DNA of 64,000 bases from Paulinella micropora (GCA_019918135.1 WBZZ01006975.1:35001-99000), one strand, 5' to 3'. Shown: positions 48,909-58,086, numbered from the stretch's first letter. A program made the numbers and translations. The notes: a model not told the origin generated them from the letters alone.

Positions 48909-49248
48909 CAGGCAGGGCAGGGCAGGCGGGCTAGCGGAGCCAGGCAAGGGGGGGGGGGGGGGGGGGGGCGCTCTGCTCTTGCCCCGATTCTGGCCCCCGG
49001 CCCCCCGCCAGACCACGCGCCCCCGGCGCTCCCCGCCCGCCGCCCCTTTCCTCCCGCCTCCCCTCCCCCTTGCCGGCCAGGCCGGCGGTTGCCGCCACGC
49101 CACGCCACGCCCCCCCCCCCCCCCTCCGTGCGCCCACGGCTCTGAAAGCCCCCCCCCCCCCGGCCTTCTTTCCGGGCCCCTTCCCCGGGACTCTGAAAGC
49201 CCCCCGGCCTTCTTTCCGGGCCCCTTCCCCGGGACAACGCTGCCGTGC
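48909..49248. promoter_or_regulatory. Divergent intergenic region with 21-nt G run and duplicated segment
   Basis: Between leftward gene Q and the rightward bestrophin-like gene. It contains a G run at 48,948-48,968, a C run at about 49,111-49,124 and two direct copies of a segment with CTGAAAGCCCCCC, CGGCCTTCTTTCCGGGCCCC and TTCCCCGGGAC (about 49,141-49,235). Promoter role inferred. Confidence 0.45.
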
Positions 49249-50485
49249 ATGCCGCCTACGCGCTGTTGGCCGCCGCCGGCCGAGCGGAAGTGGCCGTGTG
49301 ACAAGTGCGGAGTGTGGCTGCGCGGCGGGTGGCGAGAGGTGAAGTACGGCCTGCGCTGGAATCCCTTCGTCTTGTCCCTGGCGCGGCTGCTGACCATAGC
49401 CGTGTATACCGCTGTCCTGACGTGGCTCACGCTCCGGGGCACCGTGACGCTGCCCAACATCAACCAGAACGTGCCGGCCGCCATCCTGACGGCCGTCAGC
49501 TTCTTCACCAGTTCCGTCTACGCCAACGCCCAGAGCCGACGGACGGAAAACATTCGTGAATTCAAGGCCCTGCTGCAGAACGTGGCAGCGACGGCGCTGG
49601 CCTTCGACCGCGAGCGGATGCACGTCGCGGTCGGGCAGCGCGACGTGGTGACGGCCCTGGTGGTGCACGCGCTGTGCCACCTGCGCTGCCTCCCCCGGCT
49701 GCACCTAGCCATCGCGCGCGGCCGCTCGGCACGGGGCTGCAGCCAACACACCGCCCGGCACCTCAAGGCGGGGCTGCCCGGGGAAATCCAGGGCCCCCAA
49801 CCGCCTGCACCACGGGGGCCGGTACCCCCCAGCGCGCGTGGCCCCGGCAGTGCAGGAATTCTACGGGCTCAGGCCTAACTCGGCGCGGGGCGCGGGCTCG
49901 GAGCGAGTGCCCCTGCTGCGGCGCTCAGCCGAGGCGGCCTCCGTGGGCGCCGTGCACCGGGACGAATTCTCTTGGCTGCTCAGTTACGTGTCCGTGCTGT
50001 ACGGGTGCATCAGCCTCGCGGAGCCACACGTGCGCGCGGGCCTGAACTGGCGTGTCAAGGCCTGTGTCGAGCGCCTGGAGCAGCAGGTGATCACGGTGTC
50101 GGTCCACTCGACCAGGGAAATCTCGCGCGCTATCCAGTTGTTCGCGTACACGGCGGTTTGGATCTGGACGCTGTACCTACCCATCGCGCTGATCCCGTCG
50201 TGCTCTGGCTACTACTCCGTGCCGGCCGTGTGCCTGTCCTCGGTGTTTATCTGGGCCATCGCCGACGCCGCGGGCCAGATCAACATCATCTACCAGCAGG
50301 AGGACGGCGACGACGGCTCGCTCAGCGACTACTGCGCCGATGAGGACGCCGAAGCCGCGGTGTCGGTCGTGGACGACCTGCTGGGGCCCCTAGTCCTGGC
50401 GCCCGGCGGCGTGCAGTGGTCCGGTCTCCTGGACGTCTGGCACGAGCGCGAGCGGGCGGCCGCACACCACGGCAGTGACTGCTAG
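49249..50485 (+). CDS. Bestrophin-like (UPF0187/RFP-TM) anion channel, frame change near 49,800
   Basis: From ATG 49249 (MPPTRCWPPPAERKWP). Four hydrophobic segments: LARLLTIAVYTAVLTWLTL, AAILTAVSFFTSSVYA, LFAYTAVWIWTLYLPIALI and YSVPAVCLSSVFIWAIADAAG. The SFFTSSVYANAQSRR region corresponds to the 'FR.N.AY.R' element of bestrophins, and the end (IIYQQEDGDDGSLSDYC) to their acidic 'PFG.D.nDL' tail region. The first frame loses character after about 49,780; the second (49838-50485) carries the C-terminal half, with a one-step frame change between. Family members conduct chloride or bicarbonate. A viral or transposon copy is unusual and suggests host acquisition. Rightward, followed by a short gap to a convergent gene. 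Confidence 0.55.
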
Positions 50486-50660
50486 TGTGGCCCCCGGCCA
50501 GAAAAGAGTAGCCGGTGGTTGGGGCTGGTCTGCCCGGGCTCTCTGCCCCGCGCGTGACCGCTACCTGGGCCCCCAGTACTAAAAAAGCGTAACCGGTTAG
50601 TTTTTATTGTGTGCCCGGGCTCTCTGCCCCCGTCTCTTCTCTCCGTTCCATGCCCCGGTG
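50486..50660. terminator. Convergent 3' region with leftward AATAAA
   Basis: TTTTTATTGTG near 50,600-50,610 gives an AATAAAAA signal for the leftward gene S. The same block holds two related segments with GTAACCGGT / GTAGCCGGT and CCCGGGCTCTCTGCCCC. No gene. Confidence 0.55.
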
Positions 50661-51509
50661 TCAGGTCGCGGCGCGTTGGGCGAGCCCGACCAAGGCCAGC
50701 CCCACCTCGAGCAGCACGCGGCGCGCAAAGTCTGGCGCGGTGTCCGGTGCACCGCCGGCCGGCGCCGGGGCTGCCGGTCGTGCGGCGGCGGGCGGGCCCA
50801 GCGCGGGCCGTGCGCTACGACGGGCCCGCACGCGCCTGGCCGGCGCCGCCACTGGCTTCTGCGTGCACTTGCGCTTGGGGCGGCCCGTCCGGGTAGCGGA
50901 TGCCGCCCGGAACAAGCGGGCGCAGCGGCTGCCCACAAAGAAGACTCGCTGCGTGCCGACGTGCCGGACCACGTGCAGGCTGTTGACGGGCTTGCCGCAC
51001 AGGCAGTGTCCGCGGTGGGCCTCGGTTAGGTCGTAGCGACTGAGGTAGGACGGCAGGCGCGCGGCGAGTTCGCGCGCGGCCTCCTCCTCCCCGTCGTCGT
51101 CTGTCTCCGCTCCATCCGGCTCGTCTGGCTCCGCTCCGTCCGGCTCGTCGGGTTCGTCGTCCGGCTCGTCTGGCTCGTCGTCCTCGTCCTGTTCGTCGTC
51201 CTCGTCGTCTGGCTCGTCCCGTGCCCGGGCCTCGTCACGGTACTCGGGGTCACGGACGTCACAGCAGGCCGGCAGGGTACACTCGTACTCGGCTTCGCAC
51301 CAGGCGGCCACGGCGGCCACGGCGGCGTCCGCGTCTGGCAGGAGTTTGAAGTACTCGGACCCTAGCACGGCTAGGCCGGCGTCGGCCGGCGCCCGGCCGC
51401 CGTCCAGGGTCAGTAACACCTTGCGCAGTACGTAGTGGCCGGCCGAGGCACAGCCCTGCCAAGCACGGAAGACCTCGGCGTACTCGTCAGCGGGCCCGTG
51501 CCGGGGCAT
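50661..51509 (-). CDS. Acidic-repeat protein with Cys/His motif (gene S)
   Basis: Intact 282 codons from ATG 51509 (MPRHGPADEYAEVFR). N-terminal ~95 residues are globular with several Cys (CDVRDPEY). Then an acidic repeat of DEPDEPD type (about 100-145). Next a compact zinc-type motif, GHCLCGKPVNSLHVVRHVG…VFFVGSRCARLF (about 165-200): a CxCG start, two His and a 'GS.C..(L/I)F' end. This pattern appears in small viral and eukaryotic zinc-binding proteins; I cannot name the family with certainty. The tail is basic, with GRPKRKCTQK as a candidate nuclear localisation signal. Likely nucleic-acid- or protein-binding in the nucleus. Confidence 0.6.
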   Translation of the reverse strand: MPRHGPADEYAEVFRAWQGCASAGHYVLRKVLLTLDGGRAPADAGLAVLGSEYFKLLPDADAAVAAVAAWCEAEYECTLPACCDVRDPEYRDEARARDEPDDEDDEQDEDDEPDEPDDEPDEPDGAEPDEPDGAETDDDGEEEAARELAARLPSYLSRYDLTEAHRGHCLCGKPVNSLHVVRHVGTQRVFFVGSRCARLFRAASATRTGRPKRKCTQKPVAAPARRVRARRSARPALGPPAAARPAAPAPAGGAPDTAPDFARRVLLEVGLALVGLAQRAAT

Positions 51510-51839
51510 GGACAGGTTTCACTGGCTTCTGTACCGTCTGCAGGAACACACGCCGGCCAGCGTCTGCCCGCGGAGCGGGGAAGGAGCGGCACGCCCCCCG
51601 CCGCACGCCCGTGGGCAGGCCGCAGGCTGTGCGTGGGGAGGGCGCCGCCGCCCCCTCGCCCACTCCCGGCCACCGGGGGCACGCCGTGGCCGCCCCCCCT
51701 CCCCGCCCGGCAGCCCGTAGGAGCCCGTAGGAGCCCGTACGGAAGCGGGTGAGTGTAGCTAGCCCGGTACCACGACCGGGTGGTGGCACGGGGGTCTGCT
51801 CCGCCCGGCCCAAAGGAGTGGCAGGACAGGCCGGGCCTT

Positions 51840-52080
51840 TGGATCGGCAGGGCGATAGCAGGAAGCCTGGCCTGCCTGGTCGGGTGGCAAGAAAAAACCT
51901 GCTGGCCTGGTCGGGTGGCAGGAAGGATCCGGCCTTTCCGGTCGGGTGGCAGGAAAGACCCGACCTTTTCTGGCCGGGTGGCGAGAGAGGCCTGGCTTTT
52001 CCGGTCGGGTGGCGGGGGAGGCCTGGCTTTTCCGGTCTGGTGGCGAGAGAGGCCTGGCTTTTCCGGTCGGGTGGCTCCCT
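51840..52080. repeat. ~30-bp tandem array (GGCCTGGC…GGTCGGGTGGC)
   Basis: About eight imperfect units, each with GGCCTGGCTTTTCCGGTC and GGGTGGCGAGAGA or GGGTGGCAGGAA variants. The last three are nearly identical. Non-coding. Confidence 0.85.
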
Positions 52081-52240
52081 GTTGTACACCTTAGGCCGGA
52101 TGGCTCGGCTGCCTTTTTCCCCCACCCCCTCCCCTCTCCTCTCTCCCCTCTCCCTTCTCCCTTCTCCTCCCCCCCCTCCCCGCGGCCCAACATTGTGCAG
52201 GCCCCCCGGCTTGGCTAGCCAATATAGTGGCCCGGTGGTT

Positions 52241-52347
52241 GGTGCCACCGGCGGCTTTGGGCACCGACCGTATAACCAGGAGAAATTTCCTGACTCACCC
52301 AAGAAAATAAAACCTGTGACTCCTAAGTGTCCCGATACCGAGAACCA
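52241..52347 (-). repeat. Dispersed repeat module, copy C (inverted)
   Basis: Starts GGTGCCACCGGCGGC, continues CACCGACCG, GAGAAATTTCC, AAAATAAAAC, TGTGAC, TAAGTGTCCC and ends GAGAACC: the inverse of copy A. Faces copy D across about 250 bases. Confidence 0.8.
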
Positions 52348-52593
52348 CACTTGTGGGTCCAGGCCGCCCGCCGGTGCCACCCGGGACCTGTGTATATACA
52401 AGCATTATCGGAACGGCCGGCCCTCCGGAAGCCTCCGAGAAAGACCCCTATATACGGGTAAAAGAAGGAAATAAGGGAATTTTTAACTATATATTGTCGG
52501 TAGGTAGGATTGGCCCCCGATGCCGTTTTGTACCGTGTGAGCATCTGTTACCCTGGCTGACGCGCGAGCGCGCGCTCTTCCACCCACAAGTAC

Positions 52594-52696
52594 GATTCTC
52601 ACTACTAGGGCACTTAAGATGACAGAATTTTCTTGTCTAGTTGGCACGGGAATTTCCCCAGGTTCTGCGGTCACTACAGAAAGCGACCGGTGGCAC
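52594..52696 (+). repeat. Dispersed repeat module, copy D (subterminal)
   Basis: Starts GATTCTCAC, continues GGGCACTTA, GACAGAATTTT, GGGAATTTCCCC and ends GAAAGCGACCGGTGGCACC. Same orientation as copy A and only 29 bases from the right end of the insertion. Confidence 0.8.
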
Positions 52697-52725
52697 CACC
52701 CGCCTACCGCCATACTGGACAGCGG

Positions 52726-52734
52726 CTTATGAGC
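52726..52734. repeat. Right target-site duplication CTTATGAGC
   Basis: Identical to 1556-1564; see that entry. The retroelement frame continues directly with TGAGTCTAGCG. Confidence 0.88.
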
Positions 52735-53336
52735 TGAGTCTAGCGACGGATCACAAAAAGATGGCCATCGCACATGAGGCACTTGAGGTGTACGTTCACC
52801 CCCATGTCGTAAGACCGGATGAGCTGTCCTGGACCGACAATTGGGAATCCCAAGTGTGCACTGTCACAGTTCCGACATGCCATTGGGACAAAAAGTCTAT
52901 TGATGACTTAATCGAGAAGCGAAAGGAGGAGATTATATGTGTCGCACAAAGAAGCCCGTCGTTGGCGAGATTCGCGGAAGGAGTAGGAACAGATGTCCAT
53001 ATTACTAACGGATACTGTTTCCATGCGAAAGTAGGAGAAGAAAAAAGGGAGGCGTTTGTACCAAGGAGAACGGGGCGAATCCCGGATACTCCACCAGAAA
53101 CTATTAAAAGTTGTATTACTGATTTCTGGGGTGACGAGCCGACGTGGCCGCGTTCACTAACTGAAGAGAAGAAATGCTTACGGACTTTATTCGAAAATAA
53201 TAAGCCGTATACTATTATCCTGCCATATCAGAAGGCGATATGGGCGCAGGAAATAAGGGACCGGCTTATTGATCATCCTATACCGGTACCCTCTCGCAAG
53301 CAACAGCTAGTGGTGGCTTGTCGTATGAACTCGTGA
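52735..53336 (+). pseudogene. Ty3/Gypsy pol, linker between protease and reverse transcriptase
   Basis: Resumes the protease frame after the insertion (ATDHKKMAIAHEALEVYVH). It encodes the region between protease and RT, with CVAQRSPSLARFAEGVG and IPDTPPETIKSCI. The frame ends at a stop at 53,334-53,336. The next pol segment is in another frame, so at least one lesion lies here. An ATG at 52,641 upstream belongs to the inserted element's terminal DNA and is not a native start. Confidence 0.7.
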
Positions 53337-53379
53337 GCAGAGCAGTGCATACAAGCAGAAGCTCAGAGACCTCGACAAG

Positions 53380-54597
53380 TTGAAATTGATACCGCAAGCA
53401 TTCACATGCTTTGATGGTTTTTACACCCGTAAAGCTCCTTTGCAATACGCGAGACTTATTGACATGCTGGTGGAGCTCGGTAAAGATGATGAGCCGGACA
53501 CGGTCACGTATGAAAATTCGGGCCTAGATGATGTCTCGGAAGAGGACTTAGGCTTGGAGGAGGACAGAGAACCCCTCAAGCAGCATAAGCAGATGTCTGA
53601 TGAAGATTTTCAAGAGGCGGCGCGGAAAATATTGGAAGAAGGAGTAGGCACGGAGAGGGAGAAGGAGCTTTTAAAAGCCAAATTAGAGGCGAACAAGGAA
53701 ATTTTTGACCCTCCACATGCAGTTGGTGTCAAACCTGAGGACTTCACTGCGGTTATTTACAAAATACCGGGTGCGGAGCCGTCACCGGCACCACGAAGGG
53801 CGAACTTGAGTATACATGAGGCGAAGATAGCGGAGGAGCTAGCAAGACAGCTGCTCAATGAGGACTTTATTGAGAGATCAACATCTACAATAGTCTCACA
53901 ACCGAGAATAGTGCCGAAGCCAGGAGGAGAATGGCGCCTGACAGTTAACTATGCTCGTGTTAACAAGGTGCTGGAGGAAAAGTCCAGATGGCTGACGGCG
54001 TTTGTGGTGGGTATGGAAATATATCAATGGAAAGTGCTTCCGATGGGCCTCAAGCAAGCCCCAGGACTTTTCCAGAAGGCGATGCAGAAGATGTTGAGCA
54101 GTCAGTACGATAATTTGTCTGACGGAGGCTTTATGAGAAGGCGGGGACAGAAGGCGGGAGAATATGCATTTTGCTATATCGATGACATTATCGTATACTC
54201 TAACACAATGGAGGAGCATATCGATCATTTGTCCGATATATTCAGGCGCATCGGAGCTTTTGGCCTGAAGTGCAATCTAAAGAAGTTTCAACTTGCCAAG
54301 ACGAGTGCGACATACTTAGGGTACGAGATCTCCCATAATCGAGTCTCGATATCCAAAGAGAAGAGGGAGGAGATTATGAATCGACCGATACCAAAGAACC
54401 GCACTGAATTGCACTCATTCCTTGCGATGGCGCAATACTATAGCCAGTTTATACCCGATTGGGGTGCAACACGGGCTAAAGTGGAGAAAATGATAGATTT
54501 TGGAGACTTTGAGAAGTGGGACGAAGAGGCTTTGCAAGCGTTTCATGCGCTCAAAGATCTTATTTATAAAGACCCGAAAGACGGAGGACTGTGTTAA
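53380..54597 (+). pseudogene. Ty3/Gypsy reverse transcriptase with internal deletion
   Basis: 405-codon frame. Early RT signatures are present: ARQLLNEDFIERSTS, PRIVPKPGGEWRLTVNYARVNKV, then directly SRWLTAFVVG, WKVLPMGLKQAPGLFQ and the catalytic CYIDDIIVYS box, followed by the thumb/connection (AKTSATYLGYEISHN, HSFLAMAQYYSQFIP). Between VNKV and SRWLTAF the usual ~35-40 residues with the LDLxSGYxQI motif A are absent (junction about 53,965-53,990), so one catalytic Asp is missing. The frame ends at TAA 54,595-54,597 just before the RNase H part, which is shifted. Defective. Confidence 0.85.
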
Positions 54598-55306
54598 CGA
54601 TGCCCGACTTTACTAATACGAAACAATTCGTAGTCGATACAGACGCATCTAAGTTTGCGATTGGGGCTGTATTACAACAAGAGGATGAGGAGAAGAAATT
54701 ACGCCCAATCATGTTTATTAGTAGGAAGTTGTGTGCGGCGGAGAGAAACTATTGCACAAGGCAAAGAGAGGCGTTAGCGGTGGTGTGGGCCCTCAAGAGG
54801 CTCAGAGAGTATTTGTGCGGAGGACCTCAATTTACTGTCAGGACTGATCATCATAACCTGTTATGGTTGATGAATCATGAACAGACTGGACGGCTGGCGC
54901 GGTGGCAAGCGATCTTGTCTGTAGTTGTTTCGATTTTACAATGGTCCATCTACCGGGAAAGCGAAATGTGGTCGCTGATAGCCTCTCTAAGCTAGAGTTT
55001 AACTCAGAAGTATCGGCGTTGGTGTCCACGGTGGAGATGGAAGACTTGTCCACTGACAAGGTGTATGAGGTCAGCCACATTGAGGCGATGGAGATGGCGA
55101 GTGGAGTCCGATATGACCGCACAGGTCTACGGTACAGTCCACAAGGCCCGGATCACGGGATATGTTGTGAGCTACATACCCAGGAGGACGCTGAGTGGTC
55201 CTTATGGCTCCTTAAACTCCGGATCTTGAGCCTGTTCTTGCCTCCATGCGGTAGGCGAGGCTATGTGGATAGTACATATCCCGATTCTTTCCGGGTCATC
55301 GTCTAG
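54591..55306 (+). pseudogene. Ty3/Gypsy RNase H, two frames
   Basis: The first frame (54591-54995) has VDTDASKFAIGAVLQQ, RQREALAVVWALKRL and VRTDHHNLLWL, i.e. the Asp, Glu and Asp of Gypsy RNase H. Around 54,910 the frame changes and FTMVHLPGKRNVVADSLSKL continues (54902-55306), carrying the final Asp. The remainder to 55306 is a spacer before the integrase. At least one frameshift; inactive as read. Confidence 0.8.
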
Positions 55307-55367
55307 GTCACTTCTCCGCTCTTGAGGAGGCTCTGCATAAACATCCTGCGTCTCCTCTTCCTCTCTT

Positions 55368-56354
55368 ATGTTCGCCTTCGCATTCTCATATACCTCATTA
55401 TATCAGAACCCGGATGAGCTAAAGATGACGAAAGCGATCAAAGATCAGATGAAGGAGATGGGATGGAGAGATGGTCTACTGTGGTACAAGGGCCTTCACG
55501 GTCGCTATGCGTCACAGCCGGACAAATGGACCCTTTGGGTACCGGAGAGTCTGAGACGATTTATATTTGTCGCAGCCCACAATTGCCCACTTTTGGCGCA
55601 TCCGGGTCCACAACGAACTCACATGTTCGTAGCGGGACGATTCTGGTGGAAGAAGATGAAGGAGGAGATAGATCAGGCGGTGGATGCATGCATCCCGTGC
55701 AAGATAAACAAAACACCACTGAAGGCAAATTTCGGCCTGATTGGCGAATTTCCTCTTCATGCGGGGATGTTTGAGTTTATACACATTGATCATGTGGGAC
55801 CTTTCCCAGAATCGAAGGATGGTTACAAATACCTCCTCACGGCTATTGACAGAGCCACCAGCTATGTGTGGATCATCCCTGTCAAAGACGTTACCGGCAA
55901 GACGACGGCCGAGGCGCTGATCGATAGGATCATCTCACAGATCGGAGTATCAAGAAAGATATGTTCTGATCGAGGCTCGGACTTTAATAACGAGGTCATC
56001 GACAAACTATCTAAGTATTACGGGATGAAATGGCAATATGTTACTGCCTATAACCCGCGAGCAAATGGGAAAATCGCGCGGGTACACAGACCCCTCAAAG
56101 CCTCGCTAAAGATGTATTGCACGAAGAAGGAGAATCAAAGAGCATGGGTCGAGGCAGCACCATCATTTGCGTTTGCAATGAACTGTCTACCCTCTACTGC
56201 GTTAGGAGGCTCGAAGAGCTCGATCTCGCCATATCAGTTAGTATATGGGCGTGAGCCTGATATCCCGACTTCGCTCCTTCACCCAAAAGACACTTGGGCG
56301 GATGCGGATGAGTTGTTTGGGATGAGACTTAGAGTGAAGATGGAGGCGGAATAA
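55368..56354 (+). pseudogene. Ty3/Gypsy integrase, catalytic Glu replaced
   Basis: An HHCC-type zinc region (AAHNCPLLAHPG … ACIPCKINK) precedes the rve core with HIDHVGPFPE and CSDRGSDFNNEV (two Asp). The third acidic residue, normally in NGQ.ER.H..LK, is Ala here (NGKIARVHRPLK, codon 56,076-56,078). A stop at 56,352-56,354 interrupts the way to the C-terminal domain. Defective. Confidence 0.85.
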
Positions 56355-56363
56355 ATAGTCAGT

Positions 56364-57443
56364 GTGCATAGAGGGGCGGAGCGCCGAAAGACTGATGCTG
56401 AAGGGGTGCGACAAGCGCACTTGGATCAGATCAAATTTCAGGTTGGGGATATTGTACTGTTGTACCATCCTCAGGTCCCGAAGGGAGTCAGCTCTAAGCT
56501 GTTCACTCACTGGAAAGGACCATATCAAATCATGGAACAGACGGGACCTCTGAACTACAAGATCAGGGGTAGAGGGAAGATACAAATTGTGAATGTAAGA
56601 AGGCTGATTAAGTATGATCCCTTCTTATTGGAAGATGAATCCGTTGAGGAGGCGTTAAAACGGATGAAAGATGATTTCAAAGAGGTGCCGCCCATCCACA
56701 AGGAGGCTGGCATAGACCAAGAAGATGCTTATCGGGCACCTATAGCTGAGAAGGTGGAGCGTGAGGTGGACAGTAAGGAGAAGACTGATCGCATGAGCGC
56801 GGTGGGGACTCAGTCTAAGTCTCCGCGAGGGCATAGCGGAAAGAAGGAGAAGATCACAGAGGCGCAGCTAAGGAGAGCGTGGAATGATCTTATCAACGAC
56901 CAACCGAGGAAGGCGATGAGGTCGATGAGATCAAAAGACGTCCACCAGGAGGAGGGGACGGACACTGACCCAAACGCGGGCAACGTTGAGATTGTCCATG
57001 AGCGATGGAAGGAAGGCGATGCGATAGCAACCATCGCATGGGTGAAAGATGCTTTCTATCTGATGAGACCAGCGGAACAACATGTCGCTGATGACACTCT
57101 CTCAGACTTATACTTGATGCGGGTCGTGGCGGTCCCACGACAGATGCGTGTCACACGGACACTCAAAATATCATCAGCCGCAAAAATAGTACAACCGATA
57201 CTCCAGTTTTGGAGAAGTATGGACCCGGTTGAGGATCCAAAGGCAAGACATTATCCGCCAGTATATAAAGACGCAAAAGTCTCGAGACATGGGATGATAC
57301 AATTACTCCCAGAGACAAGGATTACACCGCGTGGACCATTCAGACACTGCCAAGAGGAGTGCTTGATATCCCTTTTGAATTATCGTTGGGCGGAATCCCT
57401 AATAAGATCTGGGACATTCTCGAACAGTCAAAGTTTGATCTGA
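56364..57443 (+). pseudogene. Ty3/Gypsy integrase C-terminal domain and tail
   Basis: Frame 359 codons long. GDIVLLYHPQVPKGVSSKL, HWKGPYQIMEQTGPLNYKI and VNVRRLIKYDPF are the standard post-core integrase domain. The ~250 residues beyond are charged and not recognised; no chromodomain is seen. Continues the element in the same direction as the parts above. Confidence 0.7.
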
Positions 57444-57990
57444 CTTTTGTTGGTGGTCCTCCACCAGGCAAAGAAATCTGCGCCAGACGACGAAGGCAGT
57501 AACAAAGAAACTATTTTTCTTTATGCGTCTCAAACAAACTGGTTGATTGCCCACGGCGTATCATGATTTGATCATGCATCATCAGTTATCAATATGAATA
57601 TTAAAAAGACTCAGTGATATAACTTGGCATTCGATCGCAACATACGAGTGCGAAAGGTCGATCGACGATGATACTACACCGTATACGGGGATCGCTAGTG
57701 TATTGAGCGATGGTGTTCCCGGGTATGACCCTTTGCAAGTCCTGGGATGATGTTCTCGAAAATGAAATGTTCTCTGAAACTTTCATTAAATTATTTTTTA
57801 CGATAGATTATATACTGTCGTACCTGAGCACGGTCAATCTCTACTTGTGTCGGTATATCGCAGGGTCGGGTACATACACCTCGACTTCGGATATAGCTAT
57901 TAGGACTGGCCCCCTAATACTATATCATAGGATATCCGCCTTATACAAGGGTATGTCATTAAAAAAGACAATGTACTTACGATCTCCCGG

Positions 57991-57992
<2 letters not shown>
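57444..57992. other. Downstream of Gypsy pol; LTR not identified
   Basis: AT-richer sequence after the pol remnant. A 3' LTR would be expected hereabouts, but no copy exists elsewhere in the window for comparison and no clear TG…CA boundary or polypurine tract was fixed. No gene supported. Confidence 0.35.

Positions 57993-58086
<94 letters not shown>

Larger units (their letters stand above)
1565..52725. mobile_element. 51-kb GC-rich virus-like or giant mobile element, complete insertion
   Basis: A very GC-rich, gene-dense block sits between two halves of one Gypsy ORF and is bounded by a 9-bp direct duplication. Composition changes sharply at both edges. Gene content (large SF1 helicase, deubiquitinase, nucleases, KilA-like proteins, membrane glycoprotein, channel, many unknowns) resembles large eukaryotic DNA viruses. 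AATAAA-type polyadenylation signals follow several genes. No convincing terminal inverted repeat: the left end starts GCGGTTGTC and the right end, read inward, starts CCGCTGTCC. No transposase, tyrosine recombinase, rve integrase, capsid or polymerase was recognised. It could be an endogenised viral genome, a giant transposon with a viral gene set, or a non-autonomous segment of either. Confidence 0.85.
51510..52725. other. Right terminal non-coding region of the element
   Basis: About 1.2 kb without a credible gene. In order: upstream region of gene S; three copies of GGAGCCCGTA (51,715-51,745); a roughly 30-bp tandem array; a polypyrimidine arm (52,112-52,185) followed by CATTGTGCAGGCCCC; repeat module C (inverted); an AT-rich stretch (52,440-52,510); repeat module D; and 29 further bases to the element end. 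Arms and modules are shared with 20.3-21.3 kb. Probable cis-acting end of the element. Confidence 0.6.

Noticed and set aside
51749..52474. 241-codon plus-strand ORF in the right terminal region
   Set aside because: Runs through a ~30-bp tandem array and polypyrimidine tract; repeat-derived and not protein-like.
1565..52725. Calling the insert a herpesvirus or mirusvirus
   Set aside because: The helicase and glycoprotein are compatible, but no capsid, terminase, portal, protease or polymerase was identified; the assignment would be a guess.
1565..52725. Calling the insert a fungal Starship-type element
   Set aside because: No tyrosine-recombinase captain gene was seen at either end.
52483..52782. 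Minus-strand 99-codon ORF crossing the right junction
   Set aside because: It spans element end, target duplication and retroelement DNA, and overlaps repeat module D; a chance frame.
57710..57997. 95-codon plus-strand ORF
   Set aside because: No family resemblance, AT-rich intergenic setting, ends in a microsatellite; insufficient support.
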